DNA from: JBCAWW01 sp039024315
GTDB lineage: Bacteria; Bacteroidota; Bacteroidia; J057
Assembly: GCA_039024315.1 (NCBI GenBank)
Contig: JBCCQN010000202.1
Location: 1-14,697, forward strand
DNA: 14,697 nt
Direction: 5' to 3'
Part shown: positions 1-6,535 of the stretch, piece after piece
How the letters are laid out: every line of letters begins with the position of its first letter
Position numbering within the stretch: position 1 is the first letter of the stretch
Made by a program: the position numbers and the translations under genes
Notes under the pieces: model-generated
Told to the model about the DNA's origin: nothing
Databases searched by the model: none
The model's input: the letters and a program-made list of their open reading frames with translations, nothing else

Positions 1-74
1 AGGTGGCGTCGTTTTTCGATTACCGCTTCAAATAGCTCGTCGGCACGAGACTGGATTTGTTTTTTTAGATCCAT
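1..74 (-). CDS. M20-family amidohydrolase/peptidase, N-terminal fragment
   Basis: Only the first 24 codons are inside the window; the gene runs off the left edge. The reverse strand from the ATG at 74 reads MDLKKQIQSRADELFEAVIE and continues KRRHL. A short amphipathic helix followed by a (K/R)RRxLH-type element is how M20D amidohydrolases (hippurate / N-acyl-amino-acid hydrolases) usually begin, where the family continues with an HxxPELS motif. That motif is outside the window, so the family call rests on the N-terminus alone. No Shine-Dalgarno sequence precedes the ATG, as with its neighbours. It is divergent from the lipoprotein gene at 145 across a 70-nt spacer. The reading frame is fairly sure, the family moderately so. 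Confidence 0.55.
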   Translation of the reverse strand, partial: MDLKKQIQSRADELFEAVIEKRRH

Positions 75-144
75 AGGTCGAAATTACGCAATTCAAAATC
101 TTGTAAAAACTTTGATTTCATTGGTTGATAACCGTCCACTTCTC

Positions 145-633
145 ATGACTAAAACGAAGCTATTTATACCAGCCTTTGCTTTGATCTTAATGGCAATGGC
201 TAGTACCGCATGTACCGGTTTTGCTGATGGCCCAGCGATCAGTTTTCAATCTACCACCACCAGGTTGGCCAATACTTGGGAAGTGAAAGAAGCTGCTCAA
301 AATGGCGTTGACATCACCAGCCAGTTTGTGGGAGATAATTTTGAGTTCAAAACCAATGGGGTTTACCAAACCTTGGATGCGGCTAAATTGATCTCTACTC
401 CTCCTTTTACGCGCGATACTTTGATCCCATTGGTAGGCAGTGGAGAGTGGAATTTGCTTAGTAAAAACGAATTAGAGCTACTATATTCTTTCCAGTTTAG
501 AGACATCTACAACAATGATGTTATCTATAAAGAAGAACTCTACGAGCGCTGGGAGATCACGCGTTTGACCGATGAGCAACTTTGGCTTCGCAATGACAGC
601 ACTTTGGTTAAGATGGAGTTTTTCGTCCCTTAA
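145..633 (+). CDS. Lipocalin-like lipoprotein, first of a tandem pair
   Basis: A 162-residue predicted lipoprotein. The ATG at 145 is preferred over an in-frame TTG at 112, because it puts a normal signal peptide at the N-terminus (MTKTK, a hydrophobic stretch, then MASTAC with the candidate lipidated Cys at residue 23). The mature part has the pattern of small Bacteroidota lipocalin-like proteins: a GPAIS element just after the Cys, then RLANTWEV, then alternating short strands (NFEFKTNGVYQ, GEWNLLSKNELELLY, WEITRLTDEQLWLRN). Ligand and role are unknown. The next gene encodes a protein with the same block order, so the two are probably paralogues. The likely location is the periplasmic or outer face of a membrane, by lipid anchor. 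Confidence 0.8.
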   Translation: MTKTKLFIPAFALILMAMASTACTGFADGPAISFQSTTTRLANTWEVKEAAQNGVDITSQFVGDNFEFKTNGVYQTLDAAKLISTPPFTRDTLIPLVGSGEWNLLSKNELELLYSFQFRDIYNNDVIYKEELYERWEITRLTDEQLWLRNDSTLVKMEFFVP

Positions 634-761
634 TCTTCAAAGTATTTAGACAATAGTATGTAGTATTAAGACCTTGGGAAATTGCTCAAGCTGTATGATT
701 TAGGCTCTTTTTCCTGCTACTTAATACTTTTGTCTTTCTACTTTATACTCAAAAACAATAT
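634..761. repeat. Intergenic AGTA/TACT-rich repeat block, copy A
   Basis: Spacer between the two lipoprotein genes. On the plus strand, 642-662 is one copy of the family's 21-nt unit (GTATTTAGACAATAG, then TATGTA), and it is followed at 663 by GTATTAAGACCTTG, the start of the family core, after which similarity fades. The 20 nt at 640-659 match inverted 3696-3715 at 18 of 20 positions. Further on, 718-734 is the reverse complement of 14019-14035 with one difference, so this block has parts in both orientations. Confidence 0.65.
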
Positions 762-1178
762 ATGTTGCGCAACACTTTGCCAATCATTTGCCTTTGCCTG
801 TGTGCTGTTTTGCTCCTGCGTTGTGATTACCGTAAATATGACGAAGGACCGTTTTTTAGCATCTTCCCCACGGAAGACCGGCTGGCTGGATCATGGCAAT
901 GGCAATTGGCATTGGAGGCCAACCTGCCTTTGACGGGTGTATATGCAGATTCAACGATCACCTTCTCTGAGACCGGTAGCGTGAGCATTTGCGATCAGGA
1001 AGACAATTGTCGCGAGGGTCGTTGGAGCTTGGTCTCAAGACGTAGTCGCCTACAGATGATCTTTGGCACTCAAACTGAGCTCTATGACATAAGGATGCTC
1101 AAGCGAGAAGAGATTTGGTTGCAGCAAAGCCTAGACGGGACGCTGCAAGTGGAGTGGGAATTGATTCCGCAAGAATAA
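762..1178 (+). CDS. Lipocalin-like lipoprotein, second of a tandem pair
   Basis: A 138-residue secreted protein, probably a lipoprotein. The start at 762 is the first ATG before the hydrophobic segment. The likely lipidated residue is Cys21 (LLLRC), but Arg at the -1 position is unusual for a lipobox; Cys10, Cys12 and Cys14 also lie in the segment. Cys21 is favoured because the sequence after it (CDYRKYDEGPFFS, then RLAGSWQW) lines up with the preceding lipoprotein (CTGFADGPAIS, RLANTWEV) at similar spacing. Later blocks also correspond: GRWSLVSRRSRLQMIF with GEWNLLSKNELELLY, and EEIWLQ with EQLWLR. Function is unknown. The two genes are separated by 128 nt of repeat-like DNA, so co-transcription is uncertain. 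Confidence 0.75.
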   Translation: MLRNTLPIICLCLCAVLLLRCDYRKYDEGPFFSIFPTEDRLAGSWQWQLALEANLPLTGVYADSTITFSETGSVSICDQEDNCREGRWSLVSRRSRLQMIFGTQTELYDIRMLKREEIWLQQSLDGTLQVEWELIPQE

Positions 1179-1252
1179 TTCTTGATACTTACTACTTTCT
1201 ACTCCGATCCTGATGCTCGGGATCGGGATACTAACTTCTTCATACTACTACT
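1179..1252. repeat. Repeat-like spacer with GC-rich hairpin, copy B
   Basis: Spacer before the channel gene. It carries TACT-rich words of the family (TGATACTTACTACTTTC, reverse GTAAGTATCAAGA). Within it, CCGATCC at 1204-1210 pairs with GGATCGG at 1220-1226, an inner T-G pair making 8 bp and leaving a 7-nt loop. No T-run follows. The inner word CCTGATGCTCGGGA resembles the hairpin at 14195-14212 read on the other strand. Confidence 0.55.
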
Positions 1253-1990
1253 ATGGATCCTTTTATCGCGGAATTGATTGGCACTTTCGTGCTTCTCTTA
1301 CTAGGCAATGGCGTGGTAGCCAATGTCGCTCTCAAAGACACTTTTGGTAATGACAGTGGCTGGATCGTGATCACAGCCGGCTGGGGCATGGCCGTATTTG
1401 TTGGGGTTACCATTGCGGCAGAGTATAGCGGGGCCCACCTCAACCCTGCGGTAACCCTTGGTTTGGCGATGGCAGGTAAATTCCCTTGGGCAGATACAGC
1501 AACTTATATCGCGGCGCAAATGCTAGGCGCAATGCTTGGTACTACCGCTGTCTGGCTTTCTTATCGCGATCATTATAATGTAACCGAAGATGCTGGGGCG
1601 ATTAGAGGGACTTTTTGCAATACTCCGGCTATCCCCAATACAGTAAATAACTTTATTACGGAGCTTATTGGCACCTTTGTACTCGTTTTTGCGGTCCTAT
1701 ATTTTGTGCCCCCTAGCATTAGTGCCGAAGGAATGGCCAATGCTAAGGTAGGATTAGGTGCGATTGGTGCCCTACCCGTTGCCTTTTTAGTATTTGGTAT
1801 CGGCTTATCGCTAGGGGGTAGCACTGGCTATGCCATCAATCCTGCCCGTGATCTTGGACCTCGTATCATGCACGCGATTCTCCCTATTCCTAGCAAAGGT
1901 GATAGTGGCTGGGGCTACTCTTGGATTCCGGTACTGGGCCCCATTGCTGGCGGGCTGGTAGCAGCAGGATTATTTCTTGCTCTCAGCTAA
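1253..1990 (+). CDS. glpF: Glycerol facilitator / aquaglyceroporin (MIP family)
   Basis: A 245-residue integral membrane channel of normal family length, passing glycerol and other small uncharged solutes across the inner membrane. Both half-helix motifs are intact: NPAVT at residues 64-68 (after SGAHL) and NPARD at 196-200 (after GYAI). Asp200 directly after the second NPAR is the usual mark of glycerol facilitators as opposed to water-specific aquaporins. By alignment with E. coli GlpF, the selectivity filter would include Trp44, Tyr193 and Arg199. The family's two-fold pseudo-symmetry shows in the repeated (F)I(A/T)ELIGTFVL at residues about 4-14 and again near residue 135. No glycerol kinase or glycerol-3-phosphate dehydrogenase gene lies in this window, so a glycerol-catabolism role cannot be drawn from context. 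The 74-nt upstream spacer carries a GC-rich hairpin. Confidence 0.9.
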   Translation: MDPFIAELIGTFVLLLLGNGVVANVALKDTFGNDSGWIVITAGWGMAVFVGVTIAAEYSGAHLNPAVTLGLAMAGKFPWADTATYIAAQMLGAMLGTTAVWLSYRDHYNVTEDAGAIRGTFCNTPAIPNTVNNFITELIGTFVLVFAVLYFVPPSISAEGMANAKVGLGAIGALPVAFLVFGIGLSLGGSTGYAINPARDLGPRIMHAILPIPSKGDSGWGYSWIPVLGPIAGGLVAAGLFLALS

Positions 1991-2076
1991 ATTGTAAGGC
2001 TCCCGACAAACATAGCCTAGGCTAAATTAGTTTCTTTGCTTGATAGGGTAATTCACTATTCAAGCGTTATCACTGT

Positions 2077-2574
2077 ATGCGTTATTTAATAGCATTGAGT
2101 TTACTTTCCATCCTTTCTTCCTGTATGCTAGCGCAAAAGACAGAAGAAAATTTTCATGCCATGCTTGACAGTATGTACAAGCAGACTGTGCCCCTTATCA
2201 AGGTTGAAGAAGTGGTCCCTAATGCGACTGATTACTTGATTTTGGACACACGCGAAGCCAACGAATATGCGGTTTCGCATCTGGAAGGAGCTGTCATGGC
2301 GGGATATGATGAATTCGACCCGTCGATTGTCAAGGATGTCGCAAAGGACCAAGCTATTTTGGTCTATTGCTCAGTAGGCTACCGAAGCGAGCGCATCGGT
2401 GAAAAACTGCTAGAGATGGGATTTCAAAATGTCCAAAACCTTTATGGGGGCATTTTTGAGTGGAAAAACCACGGAAATCCTGTAGTGGACACCCAAAATC
2501 AAACCACTGAAAAAGTACATACCTATAACCAGCTCTGGAGTGGCTGGTTGTTTAAGGGAGAAAAAATTTATTAA
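2077..2574 (+). CDS. Rhodanese-like domain lipoprotein
   Basis: A 165-residue envelope rhodanese. The N-terminus is a lipoprotein signal (LLSILSSC, candidate lipidated Cys16). The single rhodanese domain covers about residues 40-140: LILDTREANEYAVSHLEGAV holds the conserved DxRE and HIxGA-type elements, and the active loop is C98-S-V-G-Y-R103. An intact catalytic Cys suggests persulfide or sulfane-sulfur transfer rather than a dead domain. The tail after the domain (VHTYNQLWSGWLFKGEKIY) resembles a tail I associate with Bacteroidota rhodanese lipoproteins. The next gene starts 5 nt after the stop and encodes a CxxC thioredoxin-fold protein, so the pair may act on thiols or sulfur in the envelope; this is inference from context. 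Sulfur donor and acceptor are unknown. Confidence 0.88.
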   Translation: MRYLIALSLLSILSSCMLAQKTEENFHAMLDSMYKQTVPLIKVEEVVPNATDYLILDTREANEYAVSHLEGAVMAGYDEFDPSIVKDVAKDQAILVYCSVGYRSERIGEKLLEMGFQNVQNLYGGIFEWKNHGNPVVDTQNQTTEKVHTYNQLWSGWLFKGEKIY

Positions 2575-2579
2575 CGCCT

Positions 2580-3581
2580 ATGTTACGATCTAGCCTCTTT
2601 TTGGGCTTGTTTTTAGCCTTTACTAGTCTTCTTGCTCAAGTACCCAGAACGATGGTGGTGGAGCACTTTACTAATACTCGCTGTAGTATTTGTGCTAGCC
2701 GCAATCCTGCTTTCCTAAGCAATCTAAATAGTGAAGACAGCGTGCTCCACTTGACTTTTCACCCTAGTGCACCTTACAGTAGCTGCATTCATTCTCTTCA
2801 CAATCCTACGGGCAATGATAGTCGCACCAATTACTATAGCGTTTACGGAGGTACTCCTCGTTTGGTCATCCAGGGTGAGGTAGTCTCCGCTAGTACAAAC
2901 TATGGTAGCAGTACTATTTTTGATCCCTATCGCGGTGGATCTTCGCCAGCTAGTTTGCGTATCGAGCAAAGCAAGGATGCGGATTCTATGCGGGTGCGTG
3001 TCATTGTCAAAACGGAAGAAGCACACAGTTTAGGCAATCTGAGACTGATGGTAGCTGCCGTAGAGGATACGATCTTTTACCAAGCCCCAAATGGTGAAAG
3101 CCAACAGCTAAACGTGTTTAGACGGGCCTTTGGCAATGTTGAAGGGGACGCGTGGGTATTACCTGCTGCGGTAGGAGATTCCATCATGTTTGAAGCCACT
3201 ATCGCCAATCATCCAGATTGGGACGTAGATCATATGTACAGCATGGCGATTTTGCAGGATGAGTCTAGCAAAGCTATCATTCAGGCCTCAGCAAGCTCTC
3301 CTGCTGACAACAATCTGACTAGCACTACCTCGGTTGATCCTGAGCAAGCTGGTATTCAATTCGAATACTTCCCCAACCCTGTACAAGACATACTCAATGT
3401 CCGCCTTGTGGACAGTAGAGAGGCCGAAGTAAGCCTCTACCGCTTGACTGGGCAAATGATTAGCAAGAAGTCCTTCGTACAAGAAACGCAATTAGACTTC
3501 AGCGAATTGGCTTCAGGCATCTACCTGCTTCAATTGACCAATGACAAAGGCCAAGTGATCCGTAGGATCGTAAGGCGCTAA
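2580..3581 (+). CDS. Omp28-like thioredoxin-fold protein with T9SS C-terminal sorting domain
   Basis: A 333-residue exported protein in three parts. Residues 1-20 are a signal peptide ending near LLAQ. The next part resembles the Omp28 / thioredoxin-like fold: VVEHFTNTRCSIC carries a CxxC (Cys35, Cys38), and GGTPRLVIQ carries a plausible cis-Pro (Pro93) next to the active site. A middle beta-rich region follows. Residues about 261-333 are a type A T9SS sorting domain: FEYFPNPVQD, then SLYRLTGQ, then LASGIYLLQL and a basic end, VIRRIVRR. The protein is therefore predicted to cross the outer membrane by type IX secretion and be released or anchored at the surface. Start is 5 nt after the rhodanese stop. 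Intact CxxC and cis-Pro make thiol-disulfide activity possible, but many Omp28 proteins have no proven activity. Confidence 0.87.
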   Translation: MLRSSLFLGLFLAFTSLLAQVPRTMVVEHFTNTRCSICASRNPAFLSNLNSEDSVLHLTFHPSAPYSSCIHSLHNPTGNDSRTNYYSVYGGTPRLVIQGEVVSASTNYGSSTIFDPYRGGSSPASLRIEQSKDADSMRVRVIVKTEEAHSLGNLRLMVAAVEDTIFYQAPNGESQQLNVFRRAFGNVEGDAWVLPAAVGDSIMFEATIANHPDWDVDHMYSMAILQDESSKAIIQASASSPADNNLTSTTSVDPEQAGIQFEYFPNPVQDILNVRLVDSREAEVSLYRLTGQMISKKSFVQETQLDFSELASGIYLLQLTNDKGQVIRRIVRR

Positions 3582-3720
3582 AATATATACTGCTTTTAAG
3601 TACAAAGTATCTAGTAAGTAGAATAATCGCTTCTTGACCCCATTGAGGTCGGTTTTTCAAAGTCTTATTACTGAATACTCTTGTCTTACTACCTGATACT
3701 ATTGTCTCAGTACTTAAGCT
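3582..3720. repeat. Intergenic AGTA/TACT-rich repeat block, copy C
   Basis: Non-coding spacer between convergent genes, related to blocks near 640, 1180 and 14020-14250. Read on the minus strand it holds a 21-nt unit (3713 down to 3693) and a 22-nt unit (3692 down to 3671) of pattern GTAnTnAGACAA then kAGTATyCAG, followed by the core TAATAAGACTTTGAAAAA and its extension. The 63 bp at 3625-3687 match 14114-14176 in inverted orientation at 57 of 63 positions. On the plus strand the core contains GACC, a 7-nt loop and GGTC, then GGTTTTT, which could be a weak terminator here; that pairing is not kept in the other copy. Confidence 0.8.
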
Positions 3721-3721
3721 A

Positions 3722-3760
3722 CAGCGGCGCTCTCGATATTCGGGGGCGCCGCTGCTTTTT
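3722..3760 (+). terminator. Strong intrinsic terminator after the T9SS-protein gene
   Basis: CAGCGGCGCTCTCG at 3722-3735 pairs with CGGGGGCGCCGCTG at 3741-3754 around the loop ATATT: 14 bp, of which 12 are Watson-Crick and 2 are G-U. CTTTTT follows directly. The two wobble pairs form only in plus-strand RNA, and the T-run is on that side, so it serves the plus-strand gene ending at 3581 rather than the convergent gene ending at 3895. It lies about 140 nt after the stop, beyond the repeat block. Confidence 0.85.
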
Positions 3761-3894
3761 GAGAGGGTTAGTTCTAAGATCCTGGTAGCTAGGATTTCTG
3801 TTTTTTACGCCGCTGCGCGGAACGCTAATTCTAAGCGTTCTGAGCTCCTTCCTGTATCGCGATCGGGCGTAATCCCCCCTAGCGCTAGCTCTCC
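3761..3894. other. Non-coding remainder of the convergent spacer, with a small hairpin
   Basis: The rest of the 313-nt gap between the two convergent genes. It holds no credible ORF. A perfect 7-bp hairpin, GAACGCT-(aattcta)-AGCGTTC, lies at 3820-3840, and a 10-nt palindrome CTAGCGCTAG at 3879-3888, just past the stop of the minus-strand gene. Neither is followed by a T-run on either strand, so I do not call a terminator for the minus-strand gene. Confidence 0.5.
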
Positions 3895-4563
3895 CTAATT
3901 ACGAACAAACAACCATTTGACCACCTCATAAAGGCCCAAACCCACATAACCGATGGGGCCCGGCTTGATTTTTTCCTGTATATAGACCGTGAGCGTTGAA
4001 TAGGCCACCTGATCAGCCAAAAGATTATAGCGGCCTTGCAAAGCTTCTAATTCTTGGGTAACGCGCTCCAATTCACGTTCTACTGCAAGAATGTCTTTAA
4101 CCCCTTCCGCTTGATCCAAGAGCGCTAGATAGCGATCTCGGGTCTTTTCAAGACTTTTGATGCGGCTATCGAGATCATAATATTGCTCAGTCACGTCTTG
4201 ACTTCGAATGCTTCGGCTATCCACCTTTCCCCAGGATTCGATTTTGCTCATCGCCTCATCTAGATATTGGCTTTCAATACGGAGGGTAATTTGATTGAGA
4301 TCACCTTTTTGAACATAGCCTCCATAGGTTTGGGCCAAGGCGCTGACTTGGGTACGTACGGTATCTACCTCAGAGACAATCAGTCTCATCGTGGCATTCT
4401 TGACGATTTTGCGTTCCACTTGTGGAGAAGCAGGAGAAAGATCGTTCTCAGCGCGTACGTTTTGGATAGTACTATACTCCCTATTTACGGAACCGCCATG
4501 TGTGGGACCATAAATTTTGCAGCTGGCAAAGAGGAGTAGCAAAGGCAGTAGATAGGTTTTCAT
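3895..4563 (-). CDS. DUF4349 domain lipoprotein
   Basis: A 222-residue predicted lipoprotein: signal peptide with LLLLFASC, lipidated Cys at residue 15. From about residue 50 it follows the DUF4349 pattern: RKIVKNATMRLIVSEVDTV, then YGGYVQ, then ITLRIES with a regularly spaced beta-alpha pattern, then a long charged helical segment (about 125-185, likely coiled coil: LDSRIKSLEKTRDRYLALLD and ILAVERELERVTQELEALQ), and a final strand STLTVYIQE. It ends in a short hydrophobic segment (GPIGYVGLGLYEVVKWLFV) that looks like a C-terminal membrane anchor, as is usual for this family. The molecular function of DUF4349 is unknown. The upstream gene on the same strand ends 156 nt away, across a repeat that could form a hairpin in the transcript. 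Confidence 0.88.
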   Translation of the reverse strand: MKTYLLPLLLLFASCKIYGPTHGGSVNREYSTIQNVRAENDLSPASPQVERKIVKNATMRLIVSEVDTVRTQVSALAQTYGGYVQKGDLNQITLRIESQYLDEAMSKIESWGKVDSRSIRSQDVTEQYYDLDSRIKSLEKTRDRYLALLDQAEGVKDILAVERELERVTQELEALQGRYNLLADQVAYSTLTVYIQEKIKPGPIGYVGLGLYEVVKWLFVRN

Positions 4564-4640
4564 AGGGAATCGATGTGAGTGTTTCTCACAAAGTACCCAG
4601 AAAGGCTTAAAGGGTTGGATGAAGAAGGTTTGAGGGGATG

Positions 4641-4697
4641 AGTTGTTGAGTTGTTGAGTTGTTGATTCAAATATTCAACAATTCAATCATTCAACAA
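4641..4697. repeat. 8-bp-periodic inverted repeat with hairpin potential
   Basis: In the 156-nt spacer between the two minus-strand genes. Three exact tandem copies of AGTTGTTG occupy 4641-4664. After a short loop come 8-bp-spaced units ATTCAACA, ATTCAATC and ATTCAACA, roughly the reverse complement. The arms 4643-4665 and 4675-4697 (23 nt each, 9-nt loop) are complementary at 19 of 23 positions. Two of the other four would be G-U pairs in plus-strand RNA, but A-C mismatches in the strand actually transcribed with the flanking genes. No T-run follows. It is unrelated in sequence to the AGTA-rich blocks. Confidence 0.8.
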
Positions 4698-4719
4698 TTC
4701 AAAAAATCAACCCTTCCCT

Positions 4720-5403
4720 CTAGTTTTCCCAATAATTGAGATCCTTGTTTTTCTTCTTTTGGGAGCGATTGACTACGTATTGCAGGAGGCGGGTGATCGC
4801 GATGGGATCGAGACCAGCCGTGGGCAATAAGTTACGGTTTTGGTAGTAGTCATAATACATCTGCCGTGCTACCGCTATCCGCTCCCCGCCATCGATCGGG
4901 AGAGATTTCATCAGGGCATCTAGGGTAACAGGGTCCATATTTTGACGAGCTGCAGCTTCAGCAGAATTGTCGTAGATATCAAGATTTAGGACGGCAGTAC
5001 GCAACTCTTCTGGCGTATCATAAGGAAAGATCATTACCGTATCTAAGGTAAATGAATCCTCCAGCATATAGTTGATGGTATAGAGGTATTGCTTATTCCC
5101 TCGGTAATCATCAAGATAGTCTTTGACAATCAGGCTACTGTTGTGAAAGCCCAAATGCGAGAAGTTCAAAGTATCATCTGCTGTAACGGGTAGGCTATAA
5201 AATCCATCCGCATTACTCAAGGCTCCATTGCGGGAGTGATTGATGCGAATACGGGCGTAAGGCACAGGCTCCATAGAGGTCTTGCTGATAACCATACCCG
5301 AGATTTGATAGACTTGTACCCTTTGGGGACGGGGCTGATCTTGTGCCAGCAACCAGCTCGGCAGCATAATCAAGCCCAAAATTAAGGTAGATGACCACTT
5401 CAT
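4720..5403 (-). CDS. Exported protein with carboxypeptidase-regulatory-like domain
   Basis: A 227-residue exported protein. The signal peptide ends near WLLAQ (residue about 21). Residues about 30-95 look like a CarboxypepD_reg-like (beta-sandwich) domain: QISGMVISKTSMEPVPYARI, then GALSNADGFYSLPV, then DTLNFSHLGF, the usual order of strand, DG-turn and LGF-like end. The rest (TLDTVMIFPYDTPEELRTAV and a helical, charged C-terminus ending in a KKKNK segment) has no motif I recognise. In Bacteroidota this domain also begins TonB-dependent receptors, but no plug or barrel follows, so this is a stand-alone protein. No lipobox Cys is seen. A possible promoter element lies just upstream. Confidence 0.78.
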   Translation of the reverse strand: MKWSSTLILGLIMLPSWLLAQDQPRPQRVQVYQISGMVISKTSMEPVPYARIRINHSRNGALSNADGFYSLPVTADDTLNFSHLGFHNSSLIVKDYLDDYRGNKQYLYTINYMLEDSFTLDTVMIFPYDTPEELRTAVLNLDIYDNSAEAAARQNMDPVTLDALMKSLPIDGGERIAVARQMYYDYYQNRNLLPTAGLDPIAITRLLQYVVNRSQKKKNKDLNYWEN

Positions 5404-5409
5404 ATTGCT

Positions 5410-5417
5410 TAAAGATA
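5410..5417 (-). promoter_or_regulatory. Possible Bacteroidota -7 promoter element
   Basis: On the minus strand TATCTTTA matches the Bacteroidota -7 consensus TAnnTTTG at all but the last defined base. It sits only 7 nt from the ATG at 5403, so the transcript would be nearly leaderless, and I see no clear -33 TTTG partner at the usual distance. The same 8-mer precedes the gene starting at 11288. Confidence 0.25.
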
Positions 5418-5551
5418 CGTGTTTTTTGTGTTAAGGATTTCTAAAGAGATTAGAAAGGCCTTAGTAAAGTAAAATGTTGAAGCCCAGTTGGAAAGAACCT
5501 TAGGCAGTATCTGGGTTGATATTCCGTAGGGGAAGTTCGATATTGATCAAC

Positions 5552-6535
5552 ATGCAGTTCCGCACCGAGATACCTTTACAACCTGCGCCTTTTCAGATCG
5601 ACCATCAGACCAAGATCTTGAGTTTAGGTTCTTGCTTCGCAGAACGCATCGGTCAACGCCTTACAAGCAGCAAATTTGATATCCTCTCCAATCCCTTGGG
5701 CATCCTTTATCATCCCTTGGCTTTGAGTAAACTCTTGCGCATGGCTTTAGGTTTAGCGCCAACTCCTGATGTCCGCTTCGCGGAACACTTAGACCTCTGG
5801 CACAGCTTCGATCTCCACGGCAACTATAGACAAAGGGAGAAAAGCGTTCTGCGCAGCAGTATAGAAAAAGAACTCGCAAACCTAAAGGTCCACTTAGCCA
5901 AGACGGATTGCCTGTTACTAACGCTAGGCACCGCTTGGGTATATGAGACGCTTTCTGAAGGAAAAATGGTCGCTAACTGCCACAAATATCCTAACTCCTA
6001 TTTCAAAAAACGCCTATTAAGTGTAGAAGAGGTCGTTTCGGACTATACTCGACTCTTCGCCCAACTCCAAAATCTACGGCCCAAGCTTAACGTAATTTTA
6101 ACAGTCAGCCCAGTCCGGCACCAACGAGATACCCTAGTGCTCAATAGTGTCAGCAAGTCAGTATTGCGCCTAAGCGCCCATCAATTGAGCGAGCGGCTTG
6201 AACGAGTACATTACTATCCGGCCTATGAATTATTGATGGACGATCTGAGGGATTATCGCTACTACACAAAGGATCTCCTCCACCCCAACGAACAGGGAGA
6301 GCAATATATCTGGGAGCATTTTGGGGCGAGTTTTTTGAGCGAAAAAACGCAGGCCCTACTCAAGCGCTGGGACAAATTACGTCCAGCCTTGTCGCATAGA
6401 CCTTTTCAAGCCCAAGGCAAAGCATACCGCCAATTTTTAGAGAATCTGCTCATCAAACTCCAAGACTTAAGCGATAGCCTACCATTAGCGGCAGAGATCG
6501 CAGAGACGCGGGCAAAGCTTAGTGCCTTAGCCTAA
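5552..6535 (+). CDS. GSCFA-family (SGNH-like) hydrolase
   Basis: A 327-residue protein when started at the ATG at 5552; an in-frame TTG at 5516 would add 12 residues that do not fit the family. The naming motif GSCFA is at residues 26-30 after KILSL, close to the N-terminus as expected. Other family landmarks are visible: LLLTLGTAWVYE, NCHKYP, VSPVRH, and a late D241-LL-H244 (in DLLHPNEQG) that fits the Asp-x-x-His pair of SGNH/GDSL esterases, with Ser27 as candidate nucleophile. No signal peptide or membrane segment is seen, so it is probably cytoplasmic. The substrate of GSCFA proteins is not established; acyl-ester hydrolysis or transfer is inferred from the superfamily. Its stop overlaps that of the convergent gene by 4 nt. 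Confidence 0.87.
   Translation: MQFRTEIPLQPAPFQIDHQTKILSLGSCFAERIGQRLTSSKFDILSNPLGILYHPLALSKLLRMALGLAPTPDVRFAEHLDLWHSFDLHGNYRQREKSVLRSSIEKELANLKVHLAKTDCLLLTLGTAWVYETLSEGKMVANCHKYPNSYFKKRLLSVEEVVSDYTRLFAQLQNLRPKLNVILTVSPVRHQRDTLVLNSVSKSVLRLSAHQLSERLERVHYYPAYELLMDDLRDYRYYTKDLLHPNEQGEQYIWEHFGASFLSEKTQALLKRWDKLRPALSHRPFQAQGKAYRQFLENLLIKLQDLSDSLPLAAEIAETRAKLSALA

Noticed and set aside
112..144. TTG start for the first lipoprotein, 11 codons upstream
   Set aside because: It would place a polar extension before a normal signal peptide; the ATG at 145 gives the standard lipoprotein form.
682..933. An 83-codon plus-strand ORF overlapping the second lipoprotein
   Set aside because: It overlaps the better-supported frame at 762-1178, contains repeat-derived sequence and shows no signal peptide or family pattern.
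2013..2024. 12-nt palindrome TAGCCTAGGCTA after the channel gene
   Set aside because: Short, with no loop room and no T-run; palindromes of this size occur by chance. Not called as a terminator or operator.
2031..2038. TTTCTTTG before the rhodanese gene as a -7 promoter element
   Set aside because: It lacks the A of TAnnTTTG and has no -33 partner; too weak to list as a promoter.
4641..4697. CRISPR-like array
   Set aside because: The 8-bp periodicity, lack of unique spacers and absence of cas genes rule it out; it is a simple inverted repeat.
5770..5790. GC-rich CGCTTCGCGGAAC-like words inside the GSCFA gene, resembling the spacer sequence near 3811
   Set aside because: The match is short and within a normal reading frame; it is probably chance or codon bias rather than a repeat insertion.
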